Assembly (NCBI RefSeq): GCF_014874095.1
Contig: NZ_JADBEB010000001.1
Coordinates: 1,798,001-1,862,000, forward strand
Origin: Plantactinospora soyae
GTDB taxonomy: Bacteria > Actinomycetota > Actinomycetes > Mycobacteriales > Micromonosporaceae
Reading direction: 5' to 3'
Length of the DNA: 64,000 bases
Each line of letters opens with the position of its first letter. Within the stretch, counting starts at the first letter, position 1. A program made the position numbers and the translations under genes. The notes under the pieces were generated by a model, which did not search any database, was not told the origin of the DNA, and saw only the letters and a program-made list of their open reading frames with translations. This document shows, piece by piece, positions 40,284-49,806 of the stretch.

Positions 40284-41021
40284 ATGACTGTCTTTTCTAC
40301 ACGCTCGGCGGTACCCGCCGCCCGGGCCCTACCATCCGCACCGGTTCAACCACTTCCACCGCTGGAGGCCGCACGGCCGACACCGATGGACTGGGCCCGT
40401 CGACGTCGCGCCGAACGGGACGCCCGTCGGATCGAGGCGGCCGGAGCCAGGGCACTGAGTCGACTCGACCACCTCGGTCCATCGTGGCACGTGGTCGACT
40501 GGCCGCGTACCGAGCTGACCGAGACCAGCATGCTCGACCTGGACTACCGGTCCCGGGACGATCGTGCCGGGTTCCTCGCGATCGGCCCCAGCGGCCTCTT
40601 CGCGGTCACCGTGGCCGACCACGGGCGGGCCCGGGTTCTGATCGCGGGCGACGTCGTGCAGATCAACGGCAAGCGCCCGTCGTACATCGCCGAGGCGCGC
40701 CGGGACGCGAAGCGGGCCGCGAAGGCGCTCTCCAACGCCGTCGGCCTGACCATTCCGGTCACCCCGGTGCTGACCTTCGTCGGCTCCGGAGTCATCAGCG
40801 TGTACGGGCTGCCGAAGGAGTGCCTGGTGGCCACCCACCGGGAACTCGACCGACTGCTCGTTGCGGGCGGTAACCGGATCAGCGCCGCCACGGCGGAAAA
40901 GCTGTCCCGGGTCGCCCAGACCCCCTCTACCTGGCTGAACGCCCCGTACCGGTCGGCGGCGGACTACCGGTGGTACGAGGAGGGCCGAACGGCGGCTGAC
41001 AAGCGGGCCAGTCGCCGGTAG
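40284..41021 (+). CDS. NERD-like domain protein
   Basis: A 245-residue soluble protein. A basic helical region (MDWARRRRAERDARRIEAAGARALSRLDHLG) precedes a nuclease-related fold: TSMLDLDYRSRDDRAGFLAIGPSGLFAVTVADHGRARVLIAGDVVQINGKRPSYIAEARRDAKRAAKALSNAVG, then PVLTFVGSGVISVYGLPKECLVATHRELDRLL. The strand-helix order and the YIAEARRDAKRA helix resemble NERD domains, but I cannot place catalytic residues with confidence. GGAGG lies 5 nt before ATG 40284. It shares its upstream region with arcA. Confidence 0.65.
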   Translation: MTVFSTRSAVPAARALPSAPVQPLPPLEAARPTPMDWARRRRAERDARRIEAAGARALSRLDHLGPSWHVVDWPRTELTETSMLDLDYRSRDDRAGFLAIGPSGLFAVTVADHGRARVLIAGDVVQINGKRPSYIAEARRDAKRAAKALSNAVGLTIPVTPVLTFVGSGVISVYGLPKECLVATHRELDRLLVAGGNRISAATAEKLSRVAQTPSTWLNAPYRSAADYRWYEEGRTAADKRASRR

Positions 41022-41201
41022 CGTCACCAGCCGACGCCACCCGCTCCGGCGGCGCCCGGCCATCGCCCTCCGGGGCGGGGGTGCGGGGTGCACCGGCGGG
41101 GGGCTGCGGGATGGCCCAACTGGCCGGTGGTGTCCCGGGGGTCGCGGCTCCCGGGTGACACCGGCTAGCGTGGGCAAGTGGTGAGGTAAATAGGAGGCGC
41201 G

Positions 41202-41693
41202 GTGGCCCACGTCGAGCTCTCGATCTCGGAGGCGTTCGTGTCGCCAGCGACCTCGTCGCTGGATCAGGAGTCCGAGGGCTTCGCCGACGCCGATCGCCGG
41301 ATCGACCCGGACGGCTTCGCCCGATGGTCGGACACGGTGTCGACCGCCGCGGAACCATGCCTGCTCATCGATCGCAGCACCACCATCGCGGCCGTCTCGT
41401 CCTCCTGCTGCCATCTGCTCGGGCTCGGCACCCCGCTCGACGCCATCGGCCGGGCGCTGCTGGACAGCGAGTTGCGGCTGCTCGACTTCACGGCCGCGCG
41501 CGGCGAGCTGACGGAGCAGGACGTCGAGAAGATCCCGCCGCTGCTCGCCCTCGCCTCGGGCCGGCTCGCCCGCGGCCTACTGCGGGTGCGCTGCGGCGCG
41601 GAGGGCTCGGACACCACCTTCGACGCGATCACCACCCCGATCCTGGCGCACGGCGCCGTGGCCGGCTCATTGACCTTCTTCGCCGAGGTCTGA
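41202..41693 (+). CDS. Small PAS-like domain protein
   Basis: A 163-residue protein. The acidic N-terminus is followed by a PAS-like fold: EPCLLIDRSTTIAAVSSSCCHLLGLGTPLDAIGRALLDSELRLLDF and ITTPILAHGAVAGSLTFFAEV. No output domain is attached. Members I recall from actinomycetes are conserved and stand-alone; the ligand is unknown. GTG 41202 follows AGGAGG closely (4 nt) and TAGCGT lies at 41166. Confidence 0.72.
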   Translation: MAHVELSISEAFVSPATSSLDQESEGFADADRRIDPDGFARWSDTVSTAAEPCLLIDRSTTIAAVSSSCCHLLGLGTPLDAIGRALLDSELRLLDFTAARGELTEQDVEKIPPLLALASGRLARGLLRVRCGAEGSDTTFDAITTPILAHGAVAGSLTFFAEV

Positions 41694-41805
41694 GCCTCGA
41701 CCCGCCCGGCCGCCACCGGCCCCCTCCGCCGGGTCGCCACGCCGACGCGCTGGTCAATGGGCCGGCGGTGTTGGGCTGATGTCCGACTCACCGTAAGGTC
41801 TCCTC

Positions 41806-42195
41806 ATGCTGGATATCGCTCTGCTGCCGGAGGAGTACGCCGTGTGCCGGCTGCCCGCCGACTCACCGGTACCCGCCGGCCTGCTGAGCGACCCGGCGTC
41901 CTCCGGGCTCCTCTCCGTCACCTGGACCGCGGACGAGGTGTCGATCATCTGCCGGACCGACCGGGTGCCGGACGCCGCCACGGTCGAGACCCCGTGGCGC
42001 TGCCTGCGCGTGGTGGGGCCGCTCGACCTGGCGTTGACCGGGATCCTCGCCTCCCTGGTGGTGCCCATGGCCGACGCCCGGGTCAACATCGTGGCGTTCT
42101 CGACGTACGACACCGACTACCTGCTGGTGCCCTCGGTACGCCTCGCCGAGGCGCTCGCCGCGCTCACCCAGTTCGGACACCGGGTCGCCACCTGA
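41806..42195 (+). CDS. ACT-domain protein (CASTOR/ACT_7 type)
   Basis: A 129-residue protein made of two ACT-like halves: DIALLPEEYAVCRLPADSPVP, VTWTADEVSIICRTDRVP, then WRCLRVVGPLDLALTGILASLVVPMADARVNIVAFSTYDTDYLLVPSVRLAEALAAL. The GILASLVVPMADARVNI segment and DTDYLLV ending are typical of the small ACT proteins that may bind amino acids. TAAGGT lies 6 nt before the ATG (leaderless). It lies two genes upstream of prephenate dehydratase, which also has an ACT domain. Confidence 0.85.
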   Translation: MLDIALLPEEYAVCRLPADSPVPAGLLSDPASSGLLSVTWTADEVSIICRTDRVPDAATVETPWRCLRVVGPLDLALTGILASLVVPMADARVNIVAFSTYDTDYLLVPSVRLAEALAALTQFGHRVAT

Positions 42196-42266
42196 GGGGC
42201 GGCCGGCCGGTACCACGGCCTAGCATTGGCCGGGCCACCCCGCCGAATGCACCATGGCAGCCACCT

Positions 42267-42833
42267 ATGCCCGAGGACCCGGCCGTGTTCCGTCCCCCCT
42301 CGCCCGACTTCCCAGCGGGCCGCTCCCGTGCCGTCGGCGCCCTGATCGCCGGCAGCCTCGCCCTGATCGGCTGTGTCGCGACCGCGGCCTGTGGGGTGCC
42401 GCCCGAGTTGCAACAATCCTCCCCGTCGGCCGGGCCCACGCCCACCCCGACGGCCACCGCCACCCCGACCCCCGTCCCGACCCCGACGCCGCCGACGACG
42501 GTCTCCCCGACGAGCCCGAGCGGGCTCGTCCCCTGTGCCGGCAACCCGACCCAGGCGCAGGTGACGGCCCTGCTCCGACGCTCGGCCAACCTGCCGGGCA
42601 GCGCCCGGGTCAGCTATTCGGTGGGCCCACTGTGCGCGGCGAACTGGCAGTTCAGCGTCGTCACGGTCGCCGGCCGCGAGCCGTTGCAGGCGGTGACGAC
42701 CGGTCGGGGAAGCGCCCTGCGGCTGGTCACGGCCGGGACCGAGGTCTGCACGATCCGGGTACGTACCGAGGCGCCGACCCCGATCCGCACCGCGGCCTGC
42801 GACGCGGCGCCGTCGACCGTCGGAGGTTTGTAG
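42267..42833 (+). CDS. Putative lipoprotein with Pro/Thr-rich linker
   Basis: A 188-residue protein. A signal-type hydrophobic stretch (AVGALIAGSLALIGCVATAACG) contains LIGC as a possible lipobox. A Thr/Pro repeat linker (PTPTPTATATPTPVPTPTPPTT) precedes a globular part with three cysteines (VPCAGNPTQAQV, GPLCAANWQFS, TEVCTIRV, TAACDAA). It is probably surface-attached; function unknown. It ends 10 nt before the start of pheA, with which it may partly overlap in transcription, although pheA has its own -10. Confidence 0.7.
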   Translation: MPEDPAVFRPPSPDFPAGRSRAVGALIAGSLALIGCVATAACGVPPELQQSSPSAGPTPTPTATATPTPVPTPTPPTTVSPTSPSGLVPCAGNPTQAQVTALLRRSANLPGSARVSYSVGPLCAANWQFSVVTVAGREPLQAVTTGRGSALRLVTAGTEVCTIRVRTEAPTPIRTAACDAAPSTVGGL

Positions 42834-42843
42834 GCTGGGTGTC

Positions 42844-43800
42844 ATGCCCGGAACTCCACCGACCCGCTTCGTCTACCTCGGCCCCGCGGGAACCTTCGCC
42901 GAACAGGCGCTGCGCACCATCCCCGCGGCCGAACGCGGTGCCCGTACGCCGGCACGCAGCGTTCCGGAGGCGTTGGACGCGGTCCGGACCGGGGACGCCG
43001 ACTCGGCCCTGGTGCCGTTGGAGAACTCCGTCGGTGGTGCCGTCGCGATCACCCTCGACGAGATGGTCGACGGCGCTCCCCTGGTGATCACGCGTGAGGT
43101 GGTGCTGCCGGTCGAGTTCGTCCTCACCGCCCGCCCGGGGCAGCCGCTCGCCGGGGTACGCACGGTGGCGGCGCACCCGCAGGCGTCGACCCAGTGCCGG
43201 CGGTGGCTCCGGGACCACCTGCCGGACGCTGCCGTGGTGGACGTCCTGTCCAACGCCGCGGCGGCAGCGGCGGCGGCCGACGGCCAACAGGACGCCGCGA
43301 TCTGCGCGCCGTTCAGCATCGGGCGGCACCGGTTGGACGTACTGGCGGACAAGATCGCCGACCATGACGACGCGGTCACCCGGTTCGTGCTGCTCAGCCG
43401 GCCCGGCCCGCCGCCGCCACGGACCGGCGACGACCTGACCTCGCTGGCCGTGTACATCGCCCATGACCGGGTCGGCGCGCTGCTCGCCGTGCTGATGGAA
43501 CTCGCGGTACGCGGGGTCAACCTGACCCGCATCGAGTCCCGGCCCACCGGTGAGGCGCTCGGCCGGTACGCCTTCTTCCTGGACTGCACCGGGCACGTCG
43601 CCGAGGACCGGGTCGGTGAGGCGTTGCAGGGGCTGCGCCGGATCTGCGCCGAGGTGCGCTTCCTGGGGTCGTACCCGAGGCATCGCTGGACCGCCTCGGG
43701 GCCGGACCGGCCGGTCCCGGCGCCCGCCGGGCTCTCCGACGTCGACTACGCCGACGCGGCGGCCTGGCTGTCCCGGCTGCGCTCGGGCGAACTCTCCTGA
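42844..43800 (+). CDS. pheA: Prephenate dehydratase
   Basis: A 318-residue monofunctional enzyme converting prephenate to phenylpyruvate in phenylalanine synthesis. Motifs: RFVYLGPAGTFAEQAL, DADSALVPLENSVGGAVAITLDEM, VVAHPQAS-type (TVAAHPQASTQCRRWL), AAICAPFSI, and the ACT regulatory domain LAVYIAHDRVGALLAVLMELAVRGVNLTRIESRP with the ESRP phenylalanine-binding signature. TAGGCT at 42831-42836, 7 nt before the ATG, predicts a leaderless mRNA. No chorismate mutase domain is fused. Confidence 0.95.
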   Translation: MPGTPPTRFVYLGPAGTFAEQALRTIPAAERGARTPARSVPEALDAVRTGDADSALVPLENSVGGAVAITLDEMVDGAPLVITREVVLPVEFVLTARPGQPLAGVRTVAAHPQASTQCRRWLRDHLPDAAVVDVLSNAAAAAAAADGQQDAAICAPFSIGRHRLDVLADKIADHDDAVTRFVLLSRPGPPPPRTGDDLTSLAVYIAHDRVGALLAVLMELAVRGVNLTRIESRPTGEALGRYAFFLDCTGHVAEDRVGEALQGLRRICAEVRFLGSYPRHRWTASGPDRPVPAPAGLSDVDYADAAAWLSRLRSGELS

Positions 43801-43876
43801 TCCCGCGGGCCGCCCCGAGCTGACGCCGGTCCCGGCCGCGAGGGAGCCCCGAGGAGGGCGCCCCGGCCCGGCTCGC

Positions 43877-44602
43877 TCAGTCGAGCAGACCGCCGAGCAG
43901 TCCGCCGCTCTGTTGCTCCTGCTGGCCGCTGCCCTGGATCGGCGGCTCCTCGGACGGCTGGACGACCACGAAACCCTGGCCGGCGAAGCTCATCGTGTAC
44001 GCCTCCCCGGTCCGGCGCCCGAGCAGCGTGCCGAGGCCGAGCTGCTCGGCCCGGTGGTAGCCGGTCTGGAGGCTGGCCGACCAGCAGACCGCCGCCTGCG
44101 GGTCGACGTACGTCGGTTGGTCGACGTTGAGCACCACCGGAGTGCCCTTGGTGGTGACGGCGATCCGGCCGTACCCGGTGAAGACGCAGTTGAACAGGCC
44201 GGACGACGACATCATGCCGGCACCGCCGACCATCTTGATGTCGTACTGGAGGCTGGAGTCGAAGGCCAGCACGCTGGAGCCGTTGATCGACAGCGCGTCA
44301 CCGGGTTCGAGGTCGATCAGGTGTACGTCCGCCGCGTAGTCGGCGAGGAAGACGTCCCCCCGACCGGTGACCTTCATCAGCGGGACACCCTCGCCGGTGA
44401 GCTTCTGCTTGAGGAACTTGCCGATCCCGCCGGAGCCCAACGCCTGGAACTGCACCTGTCCCTGGTACGCGACCATCGAGCCGACCCGGGCCATCGCCTC
44501 GCCGTTGAGTTCGATCTTCAGCATCTTGGAGTTCTGTAGCCGCATCCCTGGCTGGGCGGACTCCTTCTCCAGGTTCTCTGCGGAAAACAGCTCGCTGCGC
44601 AT
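43877..44602 (-). CDS. AIM24 family protein
   Basis: A 241-residue AIM24-like protein: MRSELFSAENLEKESAQPGMRLQNSKMLKIEL, MARVGSMVAYQGQVQFQALGSGGIGKFLKQKLTGEGVPLMKVTGRGDVFLADYAADVHLIDLEPGDALSINGSSVLAFDSSL. The beta-rich fold is related to the tryptophan RNA-binding-attenuator-like family; the function in bacteria is unknown. The C-terminus is Gln/Gly-rich (GQQEQQSGGLLGGLLD). AGGAGG lies 7 nt before ATG 44602. It converges with pheA. Confidence 0.9.
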   Translation of the reverse strand: MRSELFSAENLEKESAQPGMRLQNSKMLKIELNGEAMARVGSMVAYQGQVQFQALGSGGIGKFLKQKLTGEGVPLMKVTGRGDVFLADYAADVHLIDLEPGDALSINGSSVLAFDSSLQYDIKMVGGAGMMSSSGLFNCVFTGYGRIAVTTKGTPVVLNVDQPTYVDPQAAVCWSASLQTGYHRAEQLGLGTLLGRRTGEAYTMSFAGQGFVVVQPSEEPPIQGSGQQEQQSGGLLGGLLD

Positions 44603-44681
44603 GACGTGCCTCCTGACGGGTGGATGACCGAGGGTAGGCAACCGGCGCAAGCCGTCCGGTCCGGCGGCCGGCAGGCCCGGG

Positions 44682-45035
44682 TCAGCCCCAGCCGAGTTCG
44701 TGCAGACGGTGGTCGTCGATTCCGAAGTGATGGGCGATCTCGTGTACGACCGTGATCGCCACCTCGTCGACGACGTCGTCGTCGTTGTCGCAGATCCGCA
44801 GGATCGGGTTCCGGTAGATGAGAATCCGGTCCGGCAGCACCCCGCCGTAGTCCCAGCCACGGCTGGTCAGCGCGTGCCCCTCGTAGAGGCCGAGCAGCTC
44901 CGGCCCGTCCTCGGGCGACTCGTCCTCGACCAGGATGACGACGTTGCTCATCAGGCCGAGGAGTTCCTCCGGCACCTCGTCGAGGGCCTCGGCGACCAGT
45001 TCCTCGAAGCGCTCGCGGCTCATCTCGACTGGCAC
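44682..45035 (-). CDS. Zincin-like metallopeptidase family protein (HExxH)
   Basis: A 117-residue protein of the actinobacterial metallopeptidase family: RERFEELVAEALDEVPEELLGLMSNVVILVEDE, GLYEGHALTSRGWDYGGVLPDRILIYRNPILRICDNDDDVVDEVAITVVHEIAHHFGIDDHRL. The HEIAHH zinc motif and the following glycine/acidic residues suggest a minimal zincin; catalysis has not been shown to my knowledge. GTG 45035 is preferred because CACAAT lies 7 nt upstream; ATG 45023 and 45044 are alternatives. Confidence 0.88.
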   Translation of the reverse strand: MPVEMSRERFEELVAEALDEVPEELLGLMSNVVILVEDESPEDGPELLGLYEGHALTSRGWDYGGVLPDRILIYRNPILRICDNDDDVVDEVAITVVHEIAHHFGIDDHRLHELGWG

Positions 45036-45232
45036 GGCACCCATTGTGCCGCACCCGTTCGTCCGGCATGGGGGCTCGCGACCCGAGGGTCCGGCCGGCA
45101 CCGGTCGGGTCGGGCACCGCCCGCCCGCCGGCCCGAACCTGAAAGGATCGCGATGACCAGGGACTTGTCACCCCCGCCGGAGCGTCGGCCCGGCGCGGTT
45201 GTGCCCCGATCATCGCGATCTGGCGTGTCAGG

Positions 45233-45664
45233 TCAGGCGGAGAGACGGGCGTTGAGCGAGATGTCGGCGCCCGGCGAGAGGAGTCGGGAGATCGGGCAGT
45301 TCGCCTTCGCCCCCTCGGCCAGCTTGGCGAACTGAGCCTCGTCGATCCCGGGTACCGCGCCGACGGTGTCGAGGTCGATCCGGGTCACGGTCATGCCGGC
45401 GTCGGTCTTGTCCAGGTGCACCTGGGCGGTGGTCTCGACCGAGGTGGGCGTGAACCCGGCGTCGGCCAGTGCCTTGGAGAACGCCATCGAGAAGCATCCG
45501 GCGTGGGCCGCGCCGATCAGCTCCTCGGGGTTGGTGCCCTCACCCTCCTCGAAGCGGGACTTGAACGAATAGGCTCCTTCGAATCCGCCCTTGCCGGTGC
45601 GGATCGTGCCGGAACCCTCGGTGAGATTGCCCTGCCAGCGGGCGGAAGCGGTGCGGATAGGCAT
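45233..45664 (-). CDS. osmC: OsmC/Ohr family peroxidase
   Basis: A 143-residue thiol peroxidase for organic hydroperoxides. It has the two catalytic cysteines in the right context, AAHAGCFSMAFSKAL and ANCPISRLL, and the FKSRFEEGEGTNPEELIGAAHAG loop with the conserved arginine and glutamate. The length and start (MPIRTASARWQGNL) match OsmC rather than Ohr. A single gene with a clear monocistronic layout. Confidence 0.93.
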   Translation of the reverse strand: MPIRTASARWQGNLTEGSGTIRTGKGGFEGAYSFKSRFEEGEGTNPEELIGAAHAGCFSMAFSKALADAGFTPTSVETTAQVHLDKTDAGMTVTRIDLDTVGAVPGIDEAQFAKLAEGAKANCPISRLLSPGADISLNARLSA

Positions 45665-45826
45665 GGTCCCGACGCTAGCTCAAAGCGCCCGGCGGCGCGA
45701 CGACCCCGTGGAAGACACCGGCCACGACCGGACGCGCGGCGGCGGATCGGCGCGGAGCGGCGGGGGTGGCACCGGCGGATGCTGTGACATCATCGACCCA
45801 AGAGCGCGCCGTGGAAGGGGCCAGCG

Positions 45827-46645
45827 ATGTCTTCCGACCTCCCGATCCCCCGACAGGACCGGTCGGCCGGACGCCAGGAATCCGCTCCGGACGATCCTCC
45901 GCAGCCGCGTGACGAGATCGACACCACAACCGACACCCCCAGCATCGTGTCGTGGGGCGAGCGCCCCCGTGGCGGCCGGCTCGCCAACCTGGCCATCTCC
46001 CGGCTCGGCGGGGACGCCCGGCTGGTGCCGGTGGTCGGAATCCTCGGCGCGGGGGCGGTCTTCGCCTCGCTGCTCGGTGACTGGACGGTCACCATCATGC
46101 CGACCGAGGGGACCTCGTCCGACAGCCCGGTCGAACTGGCCAGCGGCGTAGGCGAGCTGGCCACGTTCGGCACCGCGTACCTGTTCGGTGTGCTCGGGAT
46201 GATCGGCTGTCTCGCACTGGTCTTCTTCGGATCCCCGGGAATCCGGCACAACGCGCGGGTACTCGGCCTGACGTTCAGCGCCGTGGTGCTCGGGGTGCTG
46301 GTCGCCGTCACCGGCTCGCTGGACTCGCTGACCAACGGCTGGCAGGTGTACGGCGAGTTGGAGGGACTGACCATCGAGTACGGCCAGGGCCTCGTCATGG
46401 CGTACGTCGGCACCGGTGGACTCGGCCTGGCCCTGCTGCTCGCGGGGCGTTTCGTCCGGCGCACCGGCACCGCCACCGGGCCGGGCGACGGCGGAGGTAC
46501 CCCGACCGGCCCGGCAACACCGGAGGAGAGCGACTGGCCGTGGCGCCGCCCCCGGTCGGCCTCGGAGCCGGAGCCGGACGACGGCGACGACCGCTCGGCG
46601 CCGATCGACCTGACCGTCACTCCGACCAAGCCGTTCACCCACTGA
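45827..46645 (+). CDS. Four-helix membrane protein of unknown function
   Basis: A 272-residue protein with a hydrophilic acidic N-terminus (about 65 residues), four membrane helices (VPVVGILGAGAVFASLLG, FGTAYLFGVLGMIGCLALVFFG, LGLTFSAVVLGVLVAVTGSL and GLVMAYVGTGGLGLALLLAG) and a Pro/Asp/Ser-rich cytoplasmic tail. No motif is recognised. GGAAGGGG precedes ATG 45827. It lies upstream of serS, but serS has its own promoter. Confidence 0.75.
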   Translation: MSSDLPIPRQDRSAGRQESAPDDPPQPRDEIDTTTDTPSIVSWGERPRGGRLANLAISRLGGDARLVPVVGILGAGAVFASLLGDWTVTIMPTEGTSSDSPVELASGVGELATFGTAYLFGVLGMIGCLALVFFGSPGIRHNARVLGLTFSAVVLGVLVAVTGSLDSLTNGWQVYGELEGLTIEYGQGLVMAYVGTGGLGLALLLAGRFVRRTGTATGPGDGGGTPTGPATPEESDWPWRRPRSASEPEPDDGDDRSAPIDLTVTPTKPFTH

Positions 46646-46714
46646 CCGCACCGCGTCCCACGGAGGCGTATCTCGATACACCCTCGGCGGCGCCCACCGG
46701 TAGGCTCGGTTCCC

Positions 46715-47971
46715 GTGATTGACCTGCGTCTGCTCCGCGACGATCCGGAAACCGTACGACTCAGCCAGCGGGCCCGTGGCGAGTCCGAGTCCGTGGTCGA
46801 CGACCTGCTCCGGGCCGATGAGCAGCGGCGCTCGGCGGTCGGTCGGTTCGAGGCGCTCCGGGCCGAGCAGAAGCAGCTCGGCAAGCGGATGCCCCGGGCC
46901 GAGGCCGACGAGAAGGCCGAGCTGCTGCGCCGGACCAAGGAACTCTCCACCGAGGTGAAGGCGGCCGAGGCGGCGGTCACCGAGGCCGACGCGACCCTGC
47001 GCCGGGCGCAGTACGCGATCCCCAACGTGGTCGAGGAAGGCGCCCCGCCCGGCGGCGAGGACGACTACGTGGTGCTGCGCGAGGTCGGCGCCAAGCCCGA
47101 GATCGAGAACCCGCGCGACCACCTGGAGCTGGGCGAGGGGCTGCGGGCGATCGACGTCGAACGGGGCGCCAAGACGTCCGGCAGCCGGTTCTACTACCTC
47201 ACCGGCGTCGGCGCGCTGCTCCAGCTCGGCCTGCTGCAACTCGCCATCGCCCAGGCGGTGGAGTACGGCTTCATCCCCACCATCACGCCGGCGCTGGTCA
47301 AGCCCGAGTCGATGGAGGGCACCGGGTTCCTCGGTTCACACGCGAGCGAGGTCTACCGGCTCGAAGCCGACGACCTGTTCCTGGTCGGCACGAGTGAGGT
47401 GCCGCTTGCCGCGTACCACTCGGGGGAGATCCTGGACCTCGCCGGACCGGTCCGGTACGCCGGTTGGTCGTCGTGTTTCCGCCGCGAGGCCGGGTCGTAC
47501 GGCCGGGACACCCGGGGCATCATGCGGGTACACCAGTTCGACAAGGTCGAGATGTTCTCCTACTGCCGGCCCGAGGAGGCGCACGCCGAGCACCTCCGGC
47601 TGTTGGCCTGGGAGGAGGAGATGCTGGCCAAGGTCGAGGTGCCGTACCGGGTGATCGACGTGGCAGCCGGCGACCTGGGCACCAGCGCGGCCCGCAAGTA
47701 CGACTGCGAGGCCTGGGTGCCGTCGCAGGGCCGCTACCGCGAGGTCACCTCCACCTCCAACTGCACCACCTTCCAGGGCCGCCGGCTGAACGTGCGGTAC
47801 CGGGACGAGCAGGGCCGGCCGCAGGTGGCCGCCACCCTCAACGGCACCCTGGCCACCACCCGCTGGCTGGTGCCGATCCTGGAGAACCACCAGCAGCCGG
47901 ACGGCTCGGTACGGGTCCCCAAGGCCCTCCAGCCGTACCTCGGCGGCCGGGACGTACTCGAACCGAACTGA
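46715..47971 (+). CDS. serS: Seryl-tRNA synthetase
   Basis: A 418-residue class-II aminoacyl-tRNA synthetase that charges tRNA-Ser. The N-terminal coiled-coil arm (about 30-100) is followed by the catalytic domain with [39 protein letters not shown], motif 2 [30 protein letters not shown] and motif 3 [32 protein letters not shown] 46715 has TAGGCT 8 nt upstream and should be leaderless. Length is normal. Confidence 0.97.
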   Translation: MIDLRLLRDDPETVRLSQRARGESESVVDDLLRADEQRRSAVGRFEALRAEQKQLGKRMPRAEADEKAELLRRTKELSTEVKAAEAAVTEADATLRRAQYAIPNVVEEGAPPGGEDDYVVLREVGAKPEIENPRDHLELGEGLRAIDVERGAKTSGSRFYYLTGVGALLQLGLLQLAIAQAVEYGFIPTITPALVKPESMEGTGFLGSHASEVYRLEADDLFLVGTSEVPLAAYHSGEILDLAGPVRYAGWSSCFRREAGSYGRDTRGIMRVHQFDKVEMFSYCRPEEAHAEHLRLLAWEEEMLAKVEVPYRVIDVAAGDLGTSAARKYDCEAWVPSQGRYREVTSTSNCTTFQGRRLNVRYRDEQGRPQVAATLNGTLATTRWLVPILENHQQPDGSVRVPKALQPYLGGRDVLEPN

Positions 47972-48120
47972 TCTCCAATAGGTGAGGATCACTTCACACA
48001 AAAGTCATGGAGCGACCCCACAAGGTGAGATACGGTTGCTGCCCCGTCACCGCCGGCTGACCCGGTAGGAGCGCGTTCCGGCAGTTCACCGGGGCCGGCG
48101 GGCGGGGCGAAGGAGGAGTC

Positions 48121-48942
48121 ATGCCCCGACCCGGACTGCCGAAGCTGATCGCCACCGATCTCGACGGAACGCTGGTACGCACCGACGAGACAGTGTCGGC
48201 GTACACCCACGAGGTGCTGGACCGGGTGCGTTCCGCCGGCATCCCGGTGGTGGGTGCGACCGGCCGCGGACCGCGGCTGGCCGAGCTGACCCGCAACGAC
48301 ATCCGGGCGGCCGACTTCCTGGTGATGGCGGGCGGCGGTCGGGTGGTCGACCAGACCGATCCGGCCGGACCGGTGGTGCTCCGGGACGTACGCCTGCCCG
48401 GCGCCGACCTGGCCGAGCTGCTGCTCGCGATCGAGGCCGAGGTGGGCCCGATGACCGTGATGGTCGAGGCGCTGGACGGTCCGGACGACCCGCTCTGGGG
48501 CGACTTCGACCCGGCCTGGCCGTACCAGGACCGGTTCGAGGTACGGACCCGGCTCGACTGCCTGAACACGGACGTGATCAAGGCGTTCGCCCGTACCCCG
48601 GACCATGACGTGGACGCCCTGCTCGACACGGCACGCCGGGTCGTACCGCCGGAGCAGGCGTCGATCACCCAGGCCGGGCTCGGGTTCATCGAGATCTGCC
48701 CGCCCGGCGTGGACAAGGCCAGTGGGCTCGCCGTGGTCGCCCAGACGCTCGGGGTCGACCCCGCCGAGGTCCTGGTTTTCGGCGACATGCCCAACGACCT
48801 GCCGATGTTCGAGTGGGCCGGCTGGGGCCGGGTGGCCGTCTCGAACGCCCACCCACTGGTACGACGGGCCGCCGACGAGGTCACGCTCCGCAACGACGAC
48901 GACGGGGTAGCGGTCTACCTCGATCGACTACTCTCCCGTTGA
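48121..48942 (+). CDS. HAD-superfamily hydrolase (Cof-type), copy 1
   Basis: A 273-residue Cof-type HAD phosphatase: motif I LIATDLDGTLVRTDE, motif II VGATGRGPR, motif III with lysine in the KASGLAVVAQTLG segment and motif IV VFGDMPNDLPMFEWAG. The substrate is unknown; such enzymes hydrolyse sugar phosphates, flavin mononucleotide or similar. GGAGGAGTC precedes the ATG. It shares 1 nt with the second copy (TGATG), so they are co-translated. Confidence 0.9.
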   Translation: MPRPGLPKLIATDLDGTLVRTDETVSAYTHEVLDRVRSAGIPVVGATGRGPRLAELTRNDIRAADFLVMAGGGRVVDQTDPAGPVVLRDVRLPGADLAELLLAIEAEVGPMTVMVEALDGPDDPLWGDFDPAWPYQDRFEVRTRLDCLNTDVIKAFARTPDHDVDALLDTARRVVPPEQASITQAGLGFIEICPPGVDKASGLAVVAQTLGVDPAEVLVFGDMPNDLPMFEWAGWGRVAVSNAHPLVRRAADEVTLRNDDDGVAVYLDRLLSR

Positions 48943-49784
48943 TGGGACGACTACCCCGGCTGGTGGCCACGGATCTGGACGGCACGCTGCTGCACAAGGA
49001 CAAGACGCTCAGCGCGCGTACCGTCGAGACGCTCTCCCGGATCTGTGCCGAGGGCATCGGGGTGGTCCTGGTCACCGGCCGCCCCATCCGCTGGCTGCAC
49101 CTCGTGTACGAGCAGCTCGGCGCACCGCTGCCGACGATCTGCGCCAACGGCGCGGTGGTGTACGACCCGATCGCCGACCGGGTGCTCCGGGCCGACCCGC
49201 TCGCCCCCGACCTGCTCGCCGAGGTGGTACGACGGCTCCGGGCCGAGGTGCCGGGGGTGAACTTCGCCGTGGAGGTCACCGACGGGCGGGAGCTGCGGCA
49301 CGAGGCCGAGTACCTGTTGAACTGGGACCGGGGCTACCCCGGAATCCAGGCCATCGAGACGGCGGAGGACCTGCTCTCGGCCCCGGCGGTGAAGCTGCTG
49401 GCCCGGGCCGGTACCCAGGATCCGGACGTCTTCGTGAAGGTGGTGGCCGGCGCGCTGGCCGGGCTGGCCGAGGCGACCCACTCGTCGTACACCGGGTTGA
49501 TCGAGATCTCGGCGGCCGGAGTCACCAAGGCGGCCGGACTGGCCTGGTACTGCGCCCAGCTGGGGGTGGACGCCGATGACGTGATCGCCTTCGGGGACAT
49601 GCCGAACGACGTACCGATGCTCACCTGGGTCGGCCGGGCGGTCGCGGTGGCCAACGCCCATCCGGCGGTACTGGAGATCGCCGGGGAGGTGACGGCGAGC
49701 AACGAGGAGGACGGCGTCGCCGCGTACCTGGAGGCGCTGCTCGCGACCGCCGACCAGCCGGATCCCGCCCCGGAGAACGCCTGA
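48942..49784 (+). CDS. HAD-superfamily hydrolase (Cof-type), copy 2
   Basis: A 280-residue paralogue of the upstream gene: LVATDLDGTLLHKDKTLSART, VLVTGRPIRWLHLV, KAAGLAWYCAQLGV, IAFGDMPNDVPMLTWVGRAVAVANAHP. All four HAD motifs are intact. The start codon overlaps the stop of copy 1. The pair arose from a tandem duplication and has diverged strongly in the cap domain, suggesting different substrates. Confidence 0.9.
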   Translation: MGRLPRLVATDLDGTLLHKDKTLSARTVETLSRICAEGIGVVLVTGRPIRWLHLVYEQLGAPLPTICANGAVVYDPIADRVLRADPLAPDLLAEVVRRLRAEVPGVNFAVEVTDGRELRHEAEYLLNWDRGYPGIQAIETAEDLLSAPAVKLLARAGTQDPDVFVKVVAGALAGLAEATHSSYTGLIEISAAGVTKAAGLAWYCAQLGVDADDVIAFGDMPNDVPMLTWVGRAVAVANAHPAVLEIAGEVTASNEEDGVAAYLEALLATADQPDPAPENA

Positions 49785-49806
49785 GCGGGATCCCGCCGGG
49801 CGCCGG

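Noticed and set aside
45153-45335. 60-codon ORF with AAAGGA before ATG between the zincin and OsmC genes
   Set aside because: It runs antisense into osmC and has no recognisable features; composition is that of a chance frame.
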